Positions 33,212 to 41,666 of a stretch of DNA of 64,000 nt are shown here, one piece after another (position 1 is the stretch's first letter; every line of letters starts with the position of its first letter). The notes beneath the pieces are model-generated. The model did no database searches and was not told the DNA's origin. It worked only from the letters and a program-made list of their open reading frames with translations. This DNA comes from IMCC26256 sp046081705 (GTDB lineage: Bacteria > Actinomycetota > Acidimicrobiia > IMCC26256). The stretch lies in contig JBJTWK010000095.1 in NCBI GenBank assembly GCA_046081705.1, positions 11,241 to 75,240 on the forward strand. Direction: 5' to 3'. The translations under genes were made by a program, and so were the position numbers.

Positions 33212-33990
33212 CCTTCCGGGACGAGCAACCGGGCGTGGGTCAGGAACCCGGTGTGGGCGACCATCCGGTGGTCCGGCCGGATCGACTGCCCCTCGACGTG
33301 CCAGGTTCGCTGCAGCACCTCGAGCGACTCCGCCATCCCGAAGGACGACGCGGCGAGCGCCTCGCGCAGCAGGCCGACCTGCCCGATGGTCGGGAGGTAC
33401 GACAGGAGGATCCCGCCGGGCCGCAGGGCCCTCGCTGCGTGCTCGACCACCCGCCACGGCTCCGGGAGGTCGAGCACGATGCGATCGAGGTCCGTCGCGT
33501 CGATGCCGTCGTAGATGTCGCGCACCTCGATCGAGCACGGAGCGTCCGGCCCGAGGAACCCCTCGATGTTGCGGCGGGCGCGATCGGCGAAGTCCTCCCG
33601 CAGTTCGTACCCGAGCACGTGACCGGTGGGACCGACCGCCCGTAGCAGGGTCATCGTGAGGGCCCCGGACCCGACGCCGGACTCGAGGATCCGGGCTCCC
33701 GGGAAGATGTCGCCGAGCATGATGATCGGCCCGAGGTCCTTCGGGTAGATGACCTGCGCGCCGCGCGGCATCTTGAGGACGTACTCGGCGAGGGTCGGAC
33801 GCAGGGCGGTGAGGCGGGCGTTGCGCGTCGTGCGCACGGTGACCCCCTCCTCCTGGCCGAGCAGGGCGCGGTGCGCCAGGACGCCCGTGTGGCTGTGGAA
33901 CTCGCCGTCCTCGGAGAGCGTGATGAGGTGGCGCCGGCGCTTGGAGTCCTCCAGGAGCACCATGTCCCCGACGGTGAACGGACGACCCAT
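33208..33990 (-). CDS. trmI: tRNA (adenine-58-N1)-methyltransferase
   Basis: A 260-residue class I SAM methyltransferase that makes m1A58 in the T loop of tRNA. The N-terminal beta domain (RPFTVGDMVLLEDSKRRRHL) is followed by QVIYPKDLGPIIMLGDIFPG, SAM motif I (ILESGVGSGALTMTLL) and the catalytic-pocket motif IVLDLPEPWRVVEHA. The usual PrmC-like layout and length fit TrmI. ATG 33990 is chosen; the longer frame is not conserved. The ttuA gene ends 7 nt upstream, so ttuB-ttuA-trmI-marP form one transcript. m1A58 promotes s2T54 formation in Thermus. Confidence 0.94.
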   Translation of the reverse strand: MGRPFTVGDMVLLEDSKRRRHLITLSEDGEFHSHTGVLAHRALLGQEEGVTVRTTRNARLTALRPTLAEYVLKMPRGAQVIYPKDLGPIIMLGDIFPGARILESGVGSGALTMTLLRAVGPTGHVLGYELREDFADRARRNIEGFLGPDAPCSIEVRDIYDGIDATDLDRIVLDLPEPWRVVEHAARALRPGGILLSYLPTIGQVGLLREALAASSFGMAESLEVLQRTWHVEGQSIRPDHRMVAHTGFLTHARLLVPEG

Positions 33991-33997
33991 GGCGTGC

Positions 33998-34930
33998 TCA
34001 GTCCCTCCTGCCGATGGTGACCGGCGTGTCCCCGACGACGCGGGCCCGCAGCGCGCAGAAGGCGCAACGCTCACCGGTGGTCGGGCTGCCGCACTCGACG
34101 CAGGCCTGCAGCGTGCCCTGCTCGTCGCCCGCCGCATCCCGGAAGAACTCGTGGCCGCGGTTGAAGAACGACGAGAGGAACGCGGCCTTGGCTCCGGGCG
34201 ATCGCTCCTCGAGGCCGTTGAGGACCTCCTTGTAGCCGAGGTGGCGGTTGCCCTCGGCCATCGGGCACTCGTCGATCTGGTACTCGATGTCGAGCAGGAC
34301 GCAGTACGCCGCCATCTCCCGCTCGCCGAGCTTCACGAGCGGCTTGACCTTGCGGGCGAATCCCTCGGTCGCCGGCAGCACCGGGTACTGGCGGCCCAGG
34401 TACCCGGGTTCCCAGTGCAGCACGTTCCCGAGGAGCACCGCCGCCTCGTCGTCGAGGTTGTGCCCGGTGGCGACCACGTCGTAGCCGCCGTCGAGCGCGG
34501 CCCGGTTGAACAGGTGTCGCTTCGACAGTCCGCACGCCCCGCACGGCGCGCGACGGGTGCGCAGGGCCGCGGTCTCCACGTCGTAGCCGTGGTCGTCCGG
34601 CAGCGACACGACCTGCAACGCGAACCCGTGGGCCGCCGCGAACGCCCGGGTCCTCGCCTCGGACTCGTCCGAGTACTCGCCGATCCCGAGCCCGATGTAG
34701 AGGCCGTCGGCCGTGTGGCCGAGCTCGCCGAGGATGTGCCAGAGCGCGAGCGAGTCCTTGCCGCCGGAGACCGCCACGAGGATCCGGTCGTCGGGCCCGA
34801 ACATCGAGAACTCGCTGATCGTCCGGCGCACCTGTTCCCGGCAGTGATGGAGGAAACAGTCCCGGCAGAACGCCGCGTTGTGCCGGCGGACGTCGATGAC
34901 CGCCGGGGCCTTGCACCGGCGACACTTCAC
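33998..34930 (-). CDS. ttuA: TtuA-like tRNA 2-thiolation enzyme
   Basis: A 310-residue PP-loop ATPase. N-terminal zinc finger CRRC and CRDC (Cys3, 6, 22, 25), PP-loop SGGKDS (55-60), and Cys130/Cys133 (CGAC) with Cys222 (IDECPM). The three cysteines match the positions that bind the 4Fe-4S cluster in characterised TtuA. A C-terminal zinc finger (CVECGSPTTGERCAFC) is also present. TtuA adenylates and thiolates T54 to give 2-thioribothymidine using sulfur from TtuB. GTG 34930 overlaps the ttuB stop by 4 nt. A TtcA-type cytidine thiolase is less likely. Confidence 0.93.
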   Translation of the reverse strand: MKCRRCKAPAVIDVRRHNAAFCRDCFLHHCREQVRRTISEFSMFGPDDRILVAVSGGKDSLALWHILGELGHTADGLYIGLGIGEYSDESEARTRAFAAAHGFALQVVSLPDDHGYDVETAALRTRRAPCGACGLSKRHLFNRAALDGGYDVVATGHNLDDEAAVLLGNVLHWEPGYLGRQYPVLPATEGFARKVKPLVKLGEREMAAYCVLLDIEYQIDECPMAEGNRHLGYKEVLNGLEERSPGAKAAFLSSFFNRGHEFFRDAAGDEQGTLQACVECGSPTTGERCAFCALRARVVGDTPVTIGRRD

Positions 34931-35127
34931 GCCGCACCGCCCGAGATGACCGGTCGCAGTTCGATCTCGTCGTCGTCGGAGAGGCGGGTGTCGCGCGGCA
35001 CGAGCGTGCCGTTGCAGATGATGAGCACCGTCTCGGGGTTGATCTCGAGCCGCCGCAGGAGCACGTCGGCGACCATGGGACCCTCGATCTCGAGTTCGCG
35101 CACGGGATTGCGGAGGAGGACCTTCAT
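34927..35127 (-). CDS. ttuB: Ubiquitin-like sulfur carrier TtuB (MoaD/ThiS family)
   Basis: A 66-residue beta-grasp protein (MKVLLRNPVRELEIEGPMVA) ending ELRPVISGGAA. The Gly-Gly near the end is the site for thiocarboxylation in TtuB, ThiS and MoaD. Two Ala residues follow the GG here, so the chain would need trimming before use, as known for some sulfur carriers. It is translated just before ttuA (4-nt overlap), which makes TtuB the best call. The ATG at 35127 is the only good start. Confidence 0.88.
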   Translation of the reverse strand: MKVLLRNPVRELEIEGPMVADVLLRRLEINPETVLIICNGTLVPRDTRLSDDDEIELRPVISGGAA

Positions 35128-35179
35128 CGGGATGCAGGGTACCGGTCGCCGGGGTGCGACCGGGTCCGGGACCGGATGG

Positions 35180-35380
35180 TCAGCCGCCGCGACGGACGCC
35201 GACGATCTCGTAGCGCGCGCCCGGCTCGACCTTGAACCGCAGGAGCACGCGGTTGCGGGAGCGGAGCCGGCGCCGGGCGAAGCGCAGGATGAGGAACGAG
35301 GCCATGAGTCCGTTCGCCCGCGAGTGGCGGCGCAGGCCGTAGCCGATCGCCGTACGCGAGATGCTGCGGGCGAAGCTCAT
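35180..35380 (-). CDS. Small basic protein, unknown
   Basis: A 66-residue, Arg-rich protein (MSFARSISRTAIGYGLRRHS; FARRRLRSRNRVLLRFKVEP). A short hydrophobic stretch (LMASFLILRFA) could associate with membrane. ATG 35380 overlaps the stop of the upstream gene as ATGA. It is the last of three small genes that are commonly found together in actinobacteria near envelope functions. No function is recognised. Confidence 0.65.
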   Translation of the reverse strand: MSFARSISRTAIGYGLRRHSRANGLMASFLILRFARRRLRSRNRVLLRFKVEPGARYEIVGVRRGG

Positions 35381-35586
35381 ACCCGGCGGATCTCGACCAC
35401 GGTCGCGAGGCGCCTGCCGCGCCAGCGGCCGATGAGGAAGATGCCGACGACGACGACCGTGCCGACGATGACCGCGGTGGCCACGGCGTTGCGCTTCTGG
35501 CCGTCGACCTCGCCGGCGACCGTGTCGTTGATCTCGTCGAACTTCGCGCGGAGGTCCTCCGGCGTGATGCGTCGCTGCTCGGCCAT
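35377..35586 (-). CDS. Small membrane protein, DUF3618-like
   Basis: A 69-residue protein. The charged N-terminal helix (RRITPEDLRAKFDEINDTVA) is followed by one transmembrane segment (AVATAVIVGTVVVVGIFLIG) and a basic tail. The layout resembles DUF3618-type proteins. ATG 35586 overlaps the stop of the holin-like gene by 3 nt. Its role is unknown. Confidence 0.7.
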   Translation of the reverse strand: MAEQRRITPEDLRAKFDEINDTVAGEVDGQKRNAVATAVIVGTVVVVGIFLIGRWRGRRLATVVEIRRV

Positions 35587-35906
35587 CAGACCCTGCGCTC
35601 CTTGCGTCGCGTCGTGACCTTCCACGTGACGAACCCGCTGGCGCCGAGGAGGATCACGACGATGAAGTACGGCGCCCACGACCAGTTGCCGTCGAACACC
35701 CCGCCCGCCTGCTCCTGGAGCAGCCGCAGCACGCCGACGGCCCCGCAGGCGACCCCGATGCCGATCAGCAGCCACGCGACGACCCCGAAGGCAACGTACC
35801 CGGCGAGCGCCTTGAGCTCGTCGGTGGTCTCCTGCTTGAAGTACGCGAGGACGAGGTCCTTGAGTTCCTGACCCTGCTGGGCGAGCGGCTTCGGTCGGGC
35901 GTTCAC
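35586..35906 (-). CDS. Holin-X-like membrane protein
   Basis: A 106-residue protein starting at GTG 35906. A helical region (LAQQGQELKDLVLAYFKQET) precedes two transmembrane helices (YVAFGVVAWLLIGIGVACGA and APYFIVVILLGASGFVTW), ending basic (TTRRKERRV). This is the actinobacterial Holin-X/DUF1469 type. Despite the name there is no phage gene nearby; such proteins are chromosomal in most actinobacteria. The longer open frame is rejected because it would overlap the dacB end without conservation. Confidence 0.78.
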   Translation of the reverse strand: MNARPKPLAQQGQELKDLVLAYFKQETTDELKALAGYVAFGVVAWLLIGIGVACGAVGVLRLLQEQAGGVFDGNWSWAPYFIVVILLGASGFVTWKVTTRRKERRV

Positions 35907-35955
35907 AGGGGCGGAGTCTCGCCGCGACCGGGCGATCGGGGCAAACGCACGCGCC

Positions 35956-37368
35956 TCATCCACCCGCCCGGGTGGGGTCCGGCGCCGGGATCGACGCCGC
36001 ACCGTCGGTCACGTCCGGGTACGCGGCGATCGCCGTGACCATCGCCTCCCGCAACGCCTTCGCCCGGTCCTCGCCGAACGCGCCGTTCACGAGGAGCGCG
36101 AACCGCAGCGGCCGTCGGACCGTGCTCGTGCCGGCGAGACCCGACACGCCGTCGAGTGTCCCGGTCTTGGCGACGATCCGGCCGGCGAGCGCGGTGCCCT
36201 CGAGCCGATCCTCGAGCGTCCCGCGGGTGCCGGCCACCGCGAGCCCGTCCCGCAGCACCCGCAACCGCTCGGTGTCGCCGAGCCGGACCGCGCCGTCGAT
36301 CGTTGCGCAGGACGCCCGGTTGTCCCGCGACAGGCCGGACCCGTCGACCATCACGAGGCCCGCCGTGGGGACCCCGAGCCGACGCAGCCGGTTCCGGACC
36401 ACCGCCGCGCCGTCCGTACTCGTGCCCGGGCGTCCGGCGTGCACCGCGACGGCCTTGAGCAGCACCTCCGCGCCGTGGTTGTTGCTGGCGCTCAGCACGG
36501 ACCCCGCGATCGCAGTGACCGGCGGCGATGAGACCCGGGCGATGGTCGTGGCGTCGACCGGGGCCGGTCCAGGGCGGACCGCACCCACGCGGACGCCTCG
36601 TTCCTCGAGGAGGGTCGCGAGGGCCTCTCCGGTCGCGAGGGCCGGGTCGTCGACGACCGTGGTGCGGGTGGTCGGGTCGCGGTACCCCTCGTCGACGGCG
36701 AGCGCGCCCACCGGCCCGACGGTGCCGCCGCGTCGGTAGGAGTCCGGCCATGACGGGTGGTACCGGACCGCGTCGAACCGCGAGTCGTCGACGGTGATGC
36801 CGTCGGGCAGGTTCCGCACGCCGGCGGCGACGATGCGGTCGGCGAGGACCGCGAGCTCGGTGCTCGGTCCGTCGCGCCGTTCCGGGTCGGCCGCGATCGC
36901 CGCGACGCCCGCCGGGGTGCGCAGGACCGGGTCCCCACCGCCGACGAGCGCGATGGTCCTCGCGGCGGCGGGTGCGGCCTCGGCGACCGCCCGGGTCGTG
37001 AAGCGCGCCTGCGGCCCGAGGAGGTCGACCGCCGCGGCGACGGTGAGCAGCTTGAGCGTGCTCGCCGGGACGAGGGGATCGCTCGCGCGGGTCGCGACGA
37101 CCACGGTGCCCGCGTCGTCGACGATCGTGCAGGCCGCGAGCCCTCCGTCGATGGCTTCGAGCCGTCGGGCCAGGCGCTCCGCGCCGATCGCGTCGGCGAC
37201 GGGCCCCGGCGCCCGTCGGGCCGAGATGAGCGGGGTCGCGAGCCGTGGGCGCGCGTCGACGGGTGCGGTACCCCCGTCCGGGCGCAGGGCCACCACGACC
37301 GCCGCCGCGCCGAGGCCGGCGAGGATCGCCGCCGTGGCGCGCTGGCGCCGCCGGTGGCGGTGCTTCAC
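35956..37368 (-). CDS. dacB: D-alanyl-D-alanine carboxypeptidase, PBP4/DacB type
   Basis: A 470-residue S13 peptidase that trims or cleaves peptidoglycan peptides outside the membrane. An N-terminal basic stretch and hydrophobic helix (ATAAILAGLGAAAVVVAL) serve as signal anchor. Active-site motifs are S103-T-L-K106 (PASTLKLL), S295-N-N297 (LSASNNHG) and KTG 401-403 (VAKTGTLDG). GTG 37368 overlaps the stop of the acyl-CoA synthetase alpha gene by 4 nt. The frame is open for 500 codons upstream, but that part is a shadow of the neighbour. Confidence 0.94.
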   Translation of the reverse strand: MKHRHRRRQRATAAILAGLGAAAVVVALRPDGGTAPVDARPRLATPLISARRAPGPVADAIGAERLARRLEAIDGGLAACTIVDDAGTVVVATRASDPLVPASTLKLLTVAAAVDLLGPQARFTTRAVAEAAPAAARTIALVGGGDPVLRTPAGVAAIAADPERRDGPSTELAVLADRIVAAGVRNLPDGITVDDSRFDAVRYHPSWPDSYRRGGTVGPVGALAVDEGYRDPTTRTTVVDDPALATGEALATLLEERGVRVGAVRPGPAPVDATTIARVSSPPVTAIAGSVLSASNNHGAEVLLKAVAVHAGRPGTSTDGAAVVRNRLRRLGVPTAGLVMVDGSGLSRDNRASCATIDGAVRLGDTERLRVLRDGLAVAGTRGTLEDRLEGTALAGRIVAKTGTLDGVSGLAGTSTVRRPLRFALLVNGAFGEDRAKALREAMVTAIAAYPDVTDGAASIPAPDPTRAGG

Positions 37369-38837
37369 GCGAGCCCGTGACGACGTCGCCAGTGCGCGTG
37401 CTGCCACATGTGCTCGAGCGCGGTCACCGCGCGGTTGGACGCGGCGTAGCAGACACGGCCCGTCCCGCGGACCGTGCGTGGACCGGCGTTGTCCGGATCG
37501 GCCACGGCGAGTTCGGTTGCGGTGAGCACGGGCTTCCCGGTCGCGTCCGACACCGCGGCGGCGGCCTCGGCGAACCGGGAGTCCTGGCGCTGGTGGTACG
37601 CGACGATCCGTTCGAGGCCGTGGTCCGGGTAGAACGGACCCTCCTGCTCCATCCGACCCTGGTTGGCCTGGATCCCGAGCCCCAGGTAGATGACCGCATC
37701 GACGTCCGGGTGCGACGCCACGAGATCGAGCACCTCCGGGATCGTGTCGCGGGTCTCGCCCCCGGCGAGGTCGATCGGGTTGTTGCGGCTCCACCGTGGC
37801 GGCAGCAGCGTGTCGATCCGGGCGCGGAGGTCGTCCGGCAACGTGACGAGCTCGAGACTCGACCGCGTGATGGCGTCGGCGGTCACGACACCCCAGCCGC
37901 CGGCGGTGGTGATCACGGCGACCCGGGGACCGCGTGGCAGCGGTTGGGTCGCGAAGCTCGCCGCCGCTTCGAACGCCTCCTCGACCGTCGCGGCGCGGGT
38001 GATCCCCGCCTGCCGGCACGCGCCGTCGAACACGCGGTCGTCGGTGGCGAGCGCCCCGGTGTGGGATGCGGCGGCCCGCTGGCCCCCGGCGGTCGCGCCA
38101 CCCTTGAGGAGGACGAGGGGCTTGTGCTCGGTCACGGCGCGGACCCGGTCGTAGAACGCCCGGCCGTCGGTGATCCCCTCCACGTACGCGAGGGACACCG
38201 TCGTCGCATCGTCGTGCGCGTAGAAATCGAGGAAATCGGGCACGGTGACCGCCGCCGCGTTGCCCGCGGAGACCGCGCGGCTGATGCCGACCCCGGTCTG
38301 GCACGCGTAGTTGAGGAACGAGGAGACGAAGTTGCCCGATTGGCTCGCCACGCCGATCGTCCCCGCCGGCGGGTGCGGCGCGACGATCTGGGCACACAGG
38401 GCCGACGGCGTGGAGACGACGCCCTGCCCGTTCGGTCCGGCGAGCAGGATGCCGAGTTCCCGTGCGAGCGCGACGAGGGCGTCCTGCGCCGCACGTCCCT
38501 CCTCCCCCGACTCCCCGTACCCCGCCGACGTCACGAACGCGGCGCGGATTTCGCGGCGCGCGCACGCCCGCAGGAGCTCCTCGTTCGCGCCGGCCGGGGT
38601 GCACACGACCACGAGGTCGACGACGGCGTCGGCCGGCAGGTCGTCGATGCTCGGCACCGTCTCGATCCCGAGGATGGAGCCGCCCTCCCGGTTGGTCGCG
38701 TGCACCTCGCCCCGGTACCCCTGCGAGAGGATGTTGTGGAGTGCGACGAACCCGAACTTCCCCGGGTGGCTCGACGCGCCGGCGACGACCACCCCGCGCG
38801 GGTCGAAGAGGGCACGGAATCCCGCGTGGTCGGTCAC
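37365..38837 (-). CDS. ADP-forming acyl-CoA synthetase, alpha subunit
   Basis: A 490-residue protein of the acetate/acyl-CoA ligase (NDP-forming) alpha class. It begins with a CoA-binding Rossmann domain (ALFDPRGVVVAGASSHPGKF) and has GPNGQGVVSTPSALCAQIV. The phospho-histidine motif is AAASHTGALATDD. Such enzymes convert acyl-CoA, ADP and phosphate to acid, CoA and ATP, or the reverse. The substrate is unknown. GTG 38837 overlaps the beta-subunit stop by 4 nt, so beta is translated first. The last 60 residues end in WRRRHGLA and differ from the family. Confidence 0.9.
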   Translation of the reverse strand: MTDHAGFRALFDPRGVVVAGASSHPGKFGFVALHNILSQGYRGEVHATNREGGSILGIETVPSIDDLPADAVVDLVVVCTPAGANEELLRACARREIRAAFVTSAGYGESGEEGRAAQDALVALARELGILLAGPNGQGVVSTPSALCAQIVAPHPPAGTIGVASQSGNFVSSFLNYACQTGVGISRAVSAGNAAAVTVPDFLDFYAHDDATTVSLAYVEGITDGRAFYDRVRAVTEHKPLVLLKGGATAGGQRAAASHTGALATDDRVFDGACRQAGITRAATVEEAFEAAASFATQPLPRGPRVAVITTAGGWGVVTADAITRSSLELVTLPDDLRARIDTLLPPRWSRNNPIDLAGGETRDTIPEVLDLVASHPDVDAVIYLGLGIQANQGRMEQEGPFYPDHGLERIVAYHQRQDSRFAEAAAAVSDATGKPVLTATELAVADPDNAGPRTVRGTGRVCYAASNRAVTALEHMWQHAHWRRRHGLA

Positions 38838-39496
38838 GGCCGACCTCCGGTCTCGACGAGCGCGTCGACCGCGACCGGCCGACCATCCACGATGATGAGC
38901 GGGTTGAGGTCCACCGAGGTCACCGCCGGTTCGGCCTCCGCCACGGCGGCGAGGGCGACGAGCACCTCGGCCACCGCGTCCCGGTCGACCGCGGGTTCCC
39001 CGCGGAAGGGGCCCAGGATCGTCTGCATCCGGAGATCGTCGAGCAGGCTCCGAGCCTCGTCGAGGTCGAGGGGCACGAGCCGGAAGGCGACGTCGCCGAG
39101 CGCCTCGGCGAAGATCCCGCCGATGCCGAGCATCACGACGGGTCCGAACTGGGGATCCGTGAGGAGCCCGGCGATGAGTTCGCGGGTGCCGCGCAGCATC
39201 GGCGCGACGAGGAGGGAGACCGGGCCGTCCTCGGGGGTCGCCGCCGCGAGGAGCTCGGCGGCGGCGATCGCCACCGCGCCCTCGGTGGCGAGCCCGAGCC
39301 GGACGAGGCCGCGCTCGGTCTTGTGGGCGATCCGGTCGCCGTTGAGCTTGAGCACGGCGGGCAGACCCACCGACCGGGCCGCGGCCACGGCGTCCTCGAC
39401 CGAGTCGACGACGTGCTCCGGCGCGAACGGGACGCCGTGGCGGCGCAGCAGTTCCTTCGACGCCGCCTCGGACAGTGTCACGGACTGGATCGACAC
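38834..39496 (-). CDS. ADP-forming acyl-CoA synthetase, beta subunit (ATP-grasp)
   Basis: A 220-residue ATP-grasp protein. SEAASKELLRRHGVPFAPEH is the start of the domain, VLKLNGDRIAHKTERGLVRL is the nucleotide-binding Lys region and VMLGIGGIFAEALGDVAFRL the acceptor loop. It partners the alpha chain encoded next. GTG 39496 has GAGAGGGGACC upstream, a weak ribosome-binding site. The promoter overlaps, on the opposite strand, the -10 of the GH84 operon. Confidence 0.9.
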   Translation of the reverse strand: MSIQSVTLSEAASKELLRRHGVPFAPEHVVDSVEDAVAAARSVGLPAVLKLNGDRIAHKTERGLVRLGLATEGAVAIAAAELLAAATPEDGPVSLLVAPMLRGTRELIAGLLTDPQFGPVVMLGIGGIFAEALGDVAFRLVPLDLDEARSLLDDLRMQTILGPFRGEPAVDRDAVAEVLVALAAVAEAEPAVTSVDLNPLIIVDGRPVAVDALVETGGRP

Positions 39497-39522
39497 GCTC
39501 GGTCCCCTCTCGGAAGGAGGCG

Positions 39523-39529
39523 TAGCCTA
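39523..39529. promoter_or_regulatory. Overlapping divergent -10 boxes (TAGCCTA)
   Basis: Read on the plus strand, TAGCCT (39523-39528) ends 6 nt before GTG 39535 of the GH84 gene. Read on the minus strand, TAGGCT (39529-39524) lies 27 nt before GTG 39496 of the beta-subunit gene. The two -10 boxes share five bases, so only one direction could be used at a time. Confidence 0.45.
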
Positions 39530-39534
39530 CCGAC

Positions 39535-40953
39535 GTGCCCGGCCCCATCCCCCGGCGCGGCGTGATCGAGGGATTCTACGGGCGACCGTGGACCTTCGAC
39601 GAGCGCGCCGACGCCCTCCGCTTCCTTGCCGACGTCGGTATGAACGCCTACGTCTACGCGCCCAAGGACGATCCCCGGCATCGGGCCGAGTGGCGCCTCC
39701 CGTACGACGAACCCGCGCTCGATGGGTTCCGGCGACTCGCGGCGATCGGACGGGAGGTCGGCGTGCGGGTCGGCTTCGCGATCTCGCCCGGGCTCGACCT
39801 CGATCCGACGTCGGCCGGGGACCGTGGCGCGCTCGTGGCCAAGGCGGCGACCATGGTCGAACTCGGCTGGAGCTGGATCGTGCTCGCCTTCGACGACATC
39901 CCGCTGCGGAACGACGCCGCATCCGGTCAGGCGGCGGTCGCCTCCGAGGTCCTCGACGGGATCCTCGAACGGGATCCAGGGGCCGAACTCACGCTCGTGC
40001 CGACGGAGTACGTGGGCGGGCGGTCGAGCCCCTACCTCACGGCGCTCGGCGCCGCCCTCGATCCGCGGATCGAGGTGATGTGGACGGGTCCGACCGTGTG
40101 CTCCCCGACGATCACCGGGGCCGACGCCGCGGCGCGGGCGGCGTGCGTCGGCGGGCGCGCCCCCCTCCTCTGGGACAACGTGCCGGTCAACGACGGGTCG
40201 ATGGCCTCGTCGCTGCACCTCGGCCCCTACCGTGGTCGAGGTGCCGACCTCGCGCCCGCCGTGTCGGGCATCCTCCTCAATCCGATGAACCAGGCCCATT
40301 GCTCCCGCATCGCCATCGCAGCGGCCGCCGAGTACATGGCGGCGCCCGACGCCTACGACCCGGACGCGGCGTGGGTGCGTGCGGTCGCACTGGTGGCGGA
40401 GGACCGTGACTGGCTGGCGCCGATCGCCGCGGCGATGGCCGACTCCCCCGTCGTCGACCCCACGGACCTGCCGGCGGCTCGCGTGCTCGACCGGGCGCTC
40501 GCGGGTGACGGGACTGCGTGGACCCGGCTCGCCGACCTGCTCCGGACCCTCAGGGCCGCGGGTCGCGCCGTGCGAGCGGCGGCGGCCGGCGGTGACCCGG
40601 TGGCCGCCGAGATCGTCCCGTGGTGCGATGCGATCGAGCGGGAGACGGCGACGGCCGGCTCGGCACTGCGGCTCCACGACGCGCTCGCCGTCGACCCGGT
40701 GGATGCGACGGCCGCCATGGAGCTCGCGGTCGGTACCGCGTGGGCGTGGAGCGCCGCGGTGCGCGGTGCCGATCGGACCGTGCTCGGCCCCCGCTCGACG
40801 GTCCACACCGCCATCGTGCAACTGCCGGACGGTCGCCCGGCGTTCGACGTGGGCACCGGGTTGCGGTTCGACGCCAGCGTGGTCGACCGCCTCGTGCGTC
40901 GCGTGCTCGACGACTACGACGCCTGGCGGCGGGCCGAGGACGGTGCGGCGTGA
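39535..40953 (+). CDS. GH84 beta-N-acetylglucosaminidase (O-GlcNAcase-like)
   Basis: A 472-residue glycosidase of family GH84. GVIEGFYGRPWTFDERADAL is the family N-terminal signature. The catalytic Asp pair lies in IVLAFDDIPLRND, matching the substrate-assisted mechanism using the N-acetyl group. NAYVYAPKDDPRHRAEW and LLWDNVPVNDG are further landmarks. There is no signal peptide or membrane helix, so it should be cytoplasmic. The GTG at 39535 follows a -10 box by 6 nt. Its stop overlaps the GT2 start by 4 nt. Substrate could be O-GlcNAc proteins, muropeptides or free GlcNAc conjugates. Confidence 0.93.
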   Translation: MPGPIPRRGVIEGFYGRPWTFDERADALRFLADVGMNAYVYAPKDDPRHRAEWRLPYDEPALDGFRRLAAIGREVGVRVGFAISPGLDLDPTSAGDRGALVAKAATMVELGWSWIVLAFDDIPLRNDAASGQAAVASEVLDGILERDPGAELTLVPTEYVGGRSSPYLTALGAALDPRIEVMWTGPTVCSPTITGADAAARAACVGGRAPLLWDNVPVNDGSMASSLHLGPYRGRGADLAPAVSGILLNPMNQAHCSRIAIAAAAEYMAAPDAYDPDAAWVRAVALVAEDRDWLAPIAAAMADSPVVDPTDLPAARVLDRALAGDGTAWTRLADLLRTLRAAGRAVRAAAAGGDPVAAEIVPWCDAIERETATAGSALRLHDALAVDPVDATAAMELAVGTAWAWSAAVRGADRTVLGPRSTVHTAIVQLPDGRPAFDVGTGLRFDASVVDRLVRRVLDDYDAWRRAEDGAA

Positions 40954-41666
40954 TCTCGATCGTGCTCCCCGCGTTCAACGAGGCGTCGATGCTCGAGGCC
41001 ACGGTGCGCGACGTGGTCGGCGGGTTCCGGGCCCGCGGCGACGCGTTCGAGGTCCACGTGGTCGAGAACGGTTCCACCGACGACACCTCGGCCGTCGCCC
41101 GTCGACTCGAGGCCGAGTGGCCCGAGGTCCGGGTCGCATCCCTCGGGTATGCGGATTACGGCGACGCGCTGCGCGCGGGGCTGCTCGCCTCCCGCGGTGA
41201 GGTCGCGGTGATCTTCGACGTCGACTACTACGACCTCGCCTTCGCGTCCGCCGCGATCGAGGTCCTCGACGCATCGCCCGAGCCGACCGGTCCGGTCGTG
41301 GTGGTCGGATCGAAACGGGCTCCCGGGGCCCGGGACGAGCGCATCGTGCTGCGCCGCCTCGCCACCGCGATCTTCAGCGGCATCCTGCGGGGACTGTTCG
41401 GACTGTCGCTCTCCGACACGCACGGCATGAAGGTCCTGAGCCTCGTGGCGCTGCGCCCGGTCGTGCCCGAGTGCCGGTGCGGAGCCGACCTCTTCGACAC
41501 CGAACTCATCATCCGGGCCGAACGGGTCGGGTACCGCGTCGCCGAGATCCCGGTGGTCGTGCGCGAGTTGCGGCCCTCGCGCACCTCCATCCTGCGGCGC
41601 GTGCCCCGGACCCTCGGTGGCCTCATCCGCCTCCGACGGTTGCTGGGCCGGCCGCCGCGGCGATGA
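40950..41666 (+). CDS. Glycosyltransferase family 2
   Basis: A 238-residue GT-A fold enzyme. ISIVLPAFNEASMLEATVRD is the N-terminal nucleotide-binding strand, VVENGSTDDTSAVA the second conserved element and VIFDVDYYDLA the metal-binding DxD region. There is no membrane helix, so it is peripheral or soluble. Donor and acceptor are unknown; relatives include dolichyl-phosphate-sugar synthases. GTG 40950 and the ATG of nagA both overlap neighbours by 4 nt, embedding it in the GlcNAc operon. Confidence 0.9.
   Translation: MISIVLPAFNEASMLEATVRDVVGGFRARGDAFEVHVVENGSTDDTSAVARRLEAEWPEVRVASLGYADYGDALRAGLLASRGEVAVIFDVDYYDLAFASAAIEVLDASPEPTGPVVVVGSKRAPGARDERIVLRRLATAIFSGILRGLFGLSLSDTHGMKVLSLVALRPVVPECRCGADLFDTELIIRAERVGYRVAEIPVVVRELRPSRTSILRRVPRTLGGLIRLRRLLGRPPRR

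Noticed and set aside
35586..35906. Holin-X-like gene as a prophage remnant
   Set aside because: No phage structural, lysis or integrase genes nearby, and the family is chromosomal in many actinobacteria.
37245..40409. 1054-codon plus-strand frame spanning dacB, the acyl-CoA synthetase and GH84
   Set aside because: It crosses several real genes in the wrong frame or strand and shows no conserved residues.
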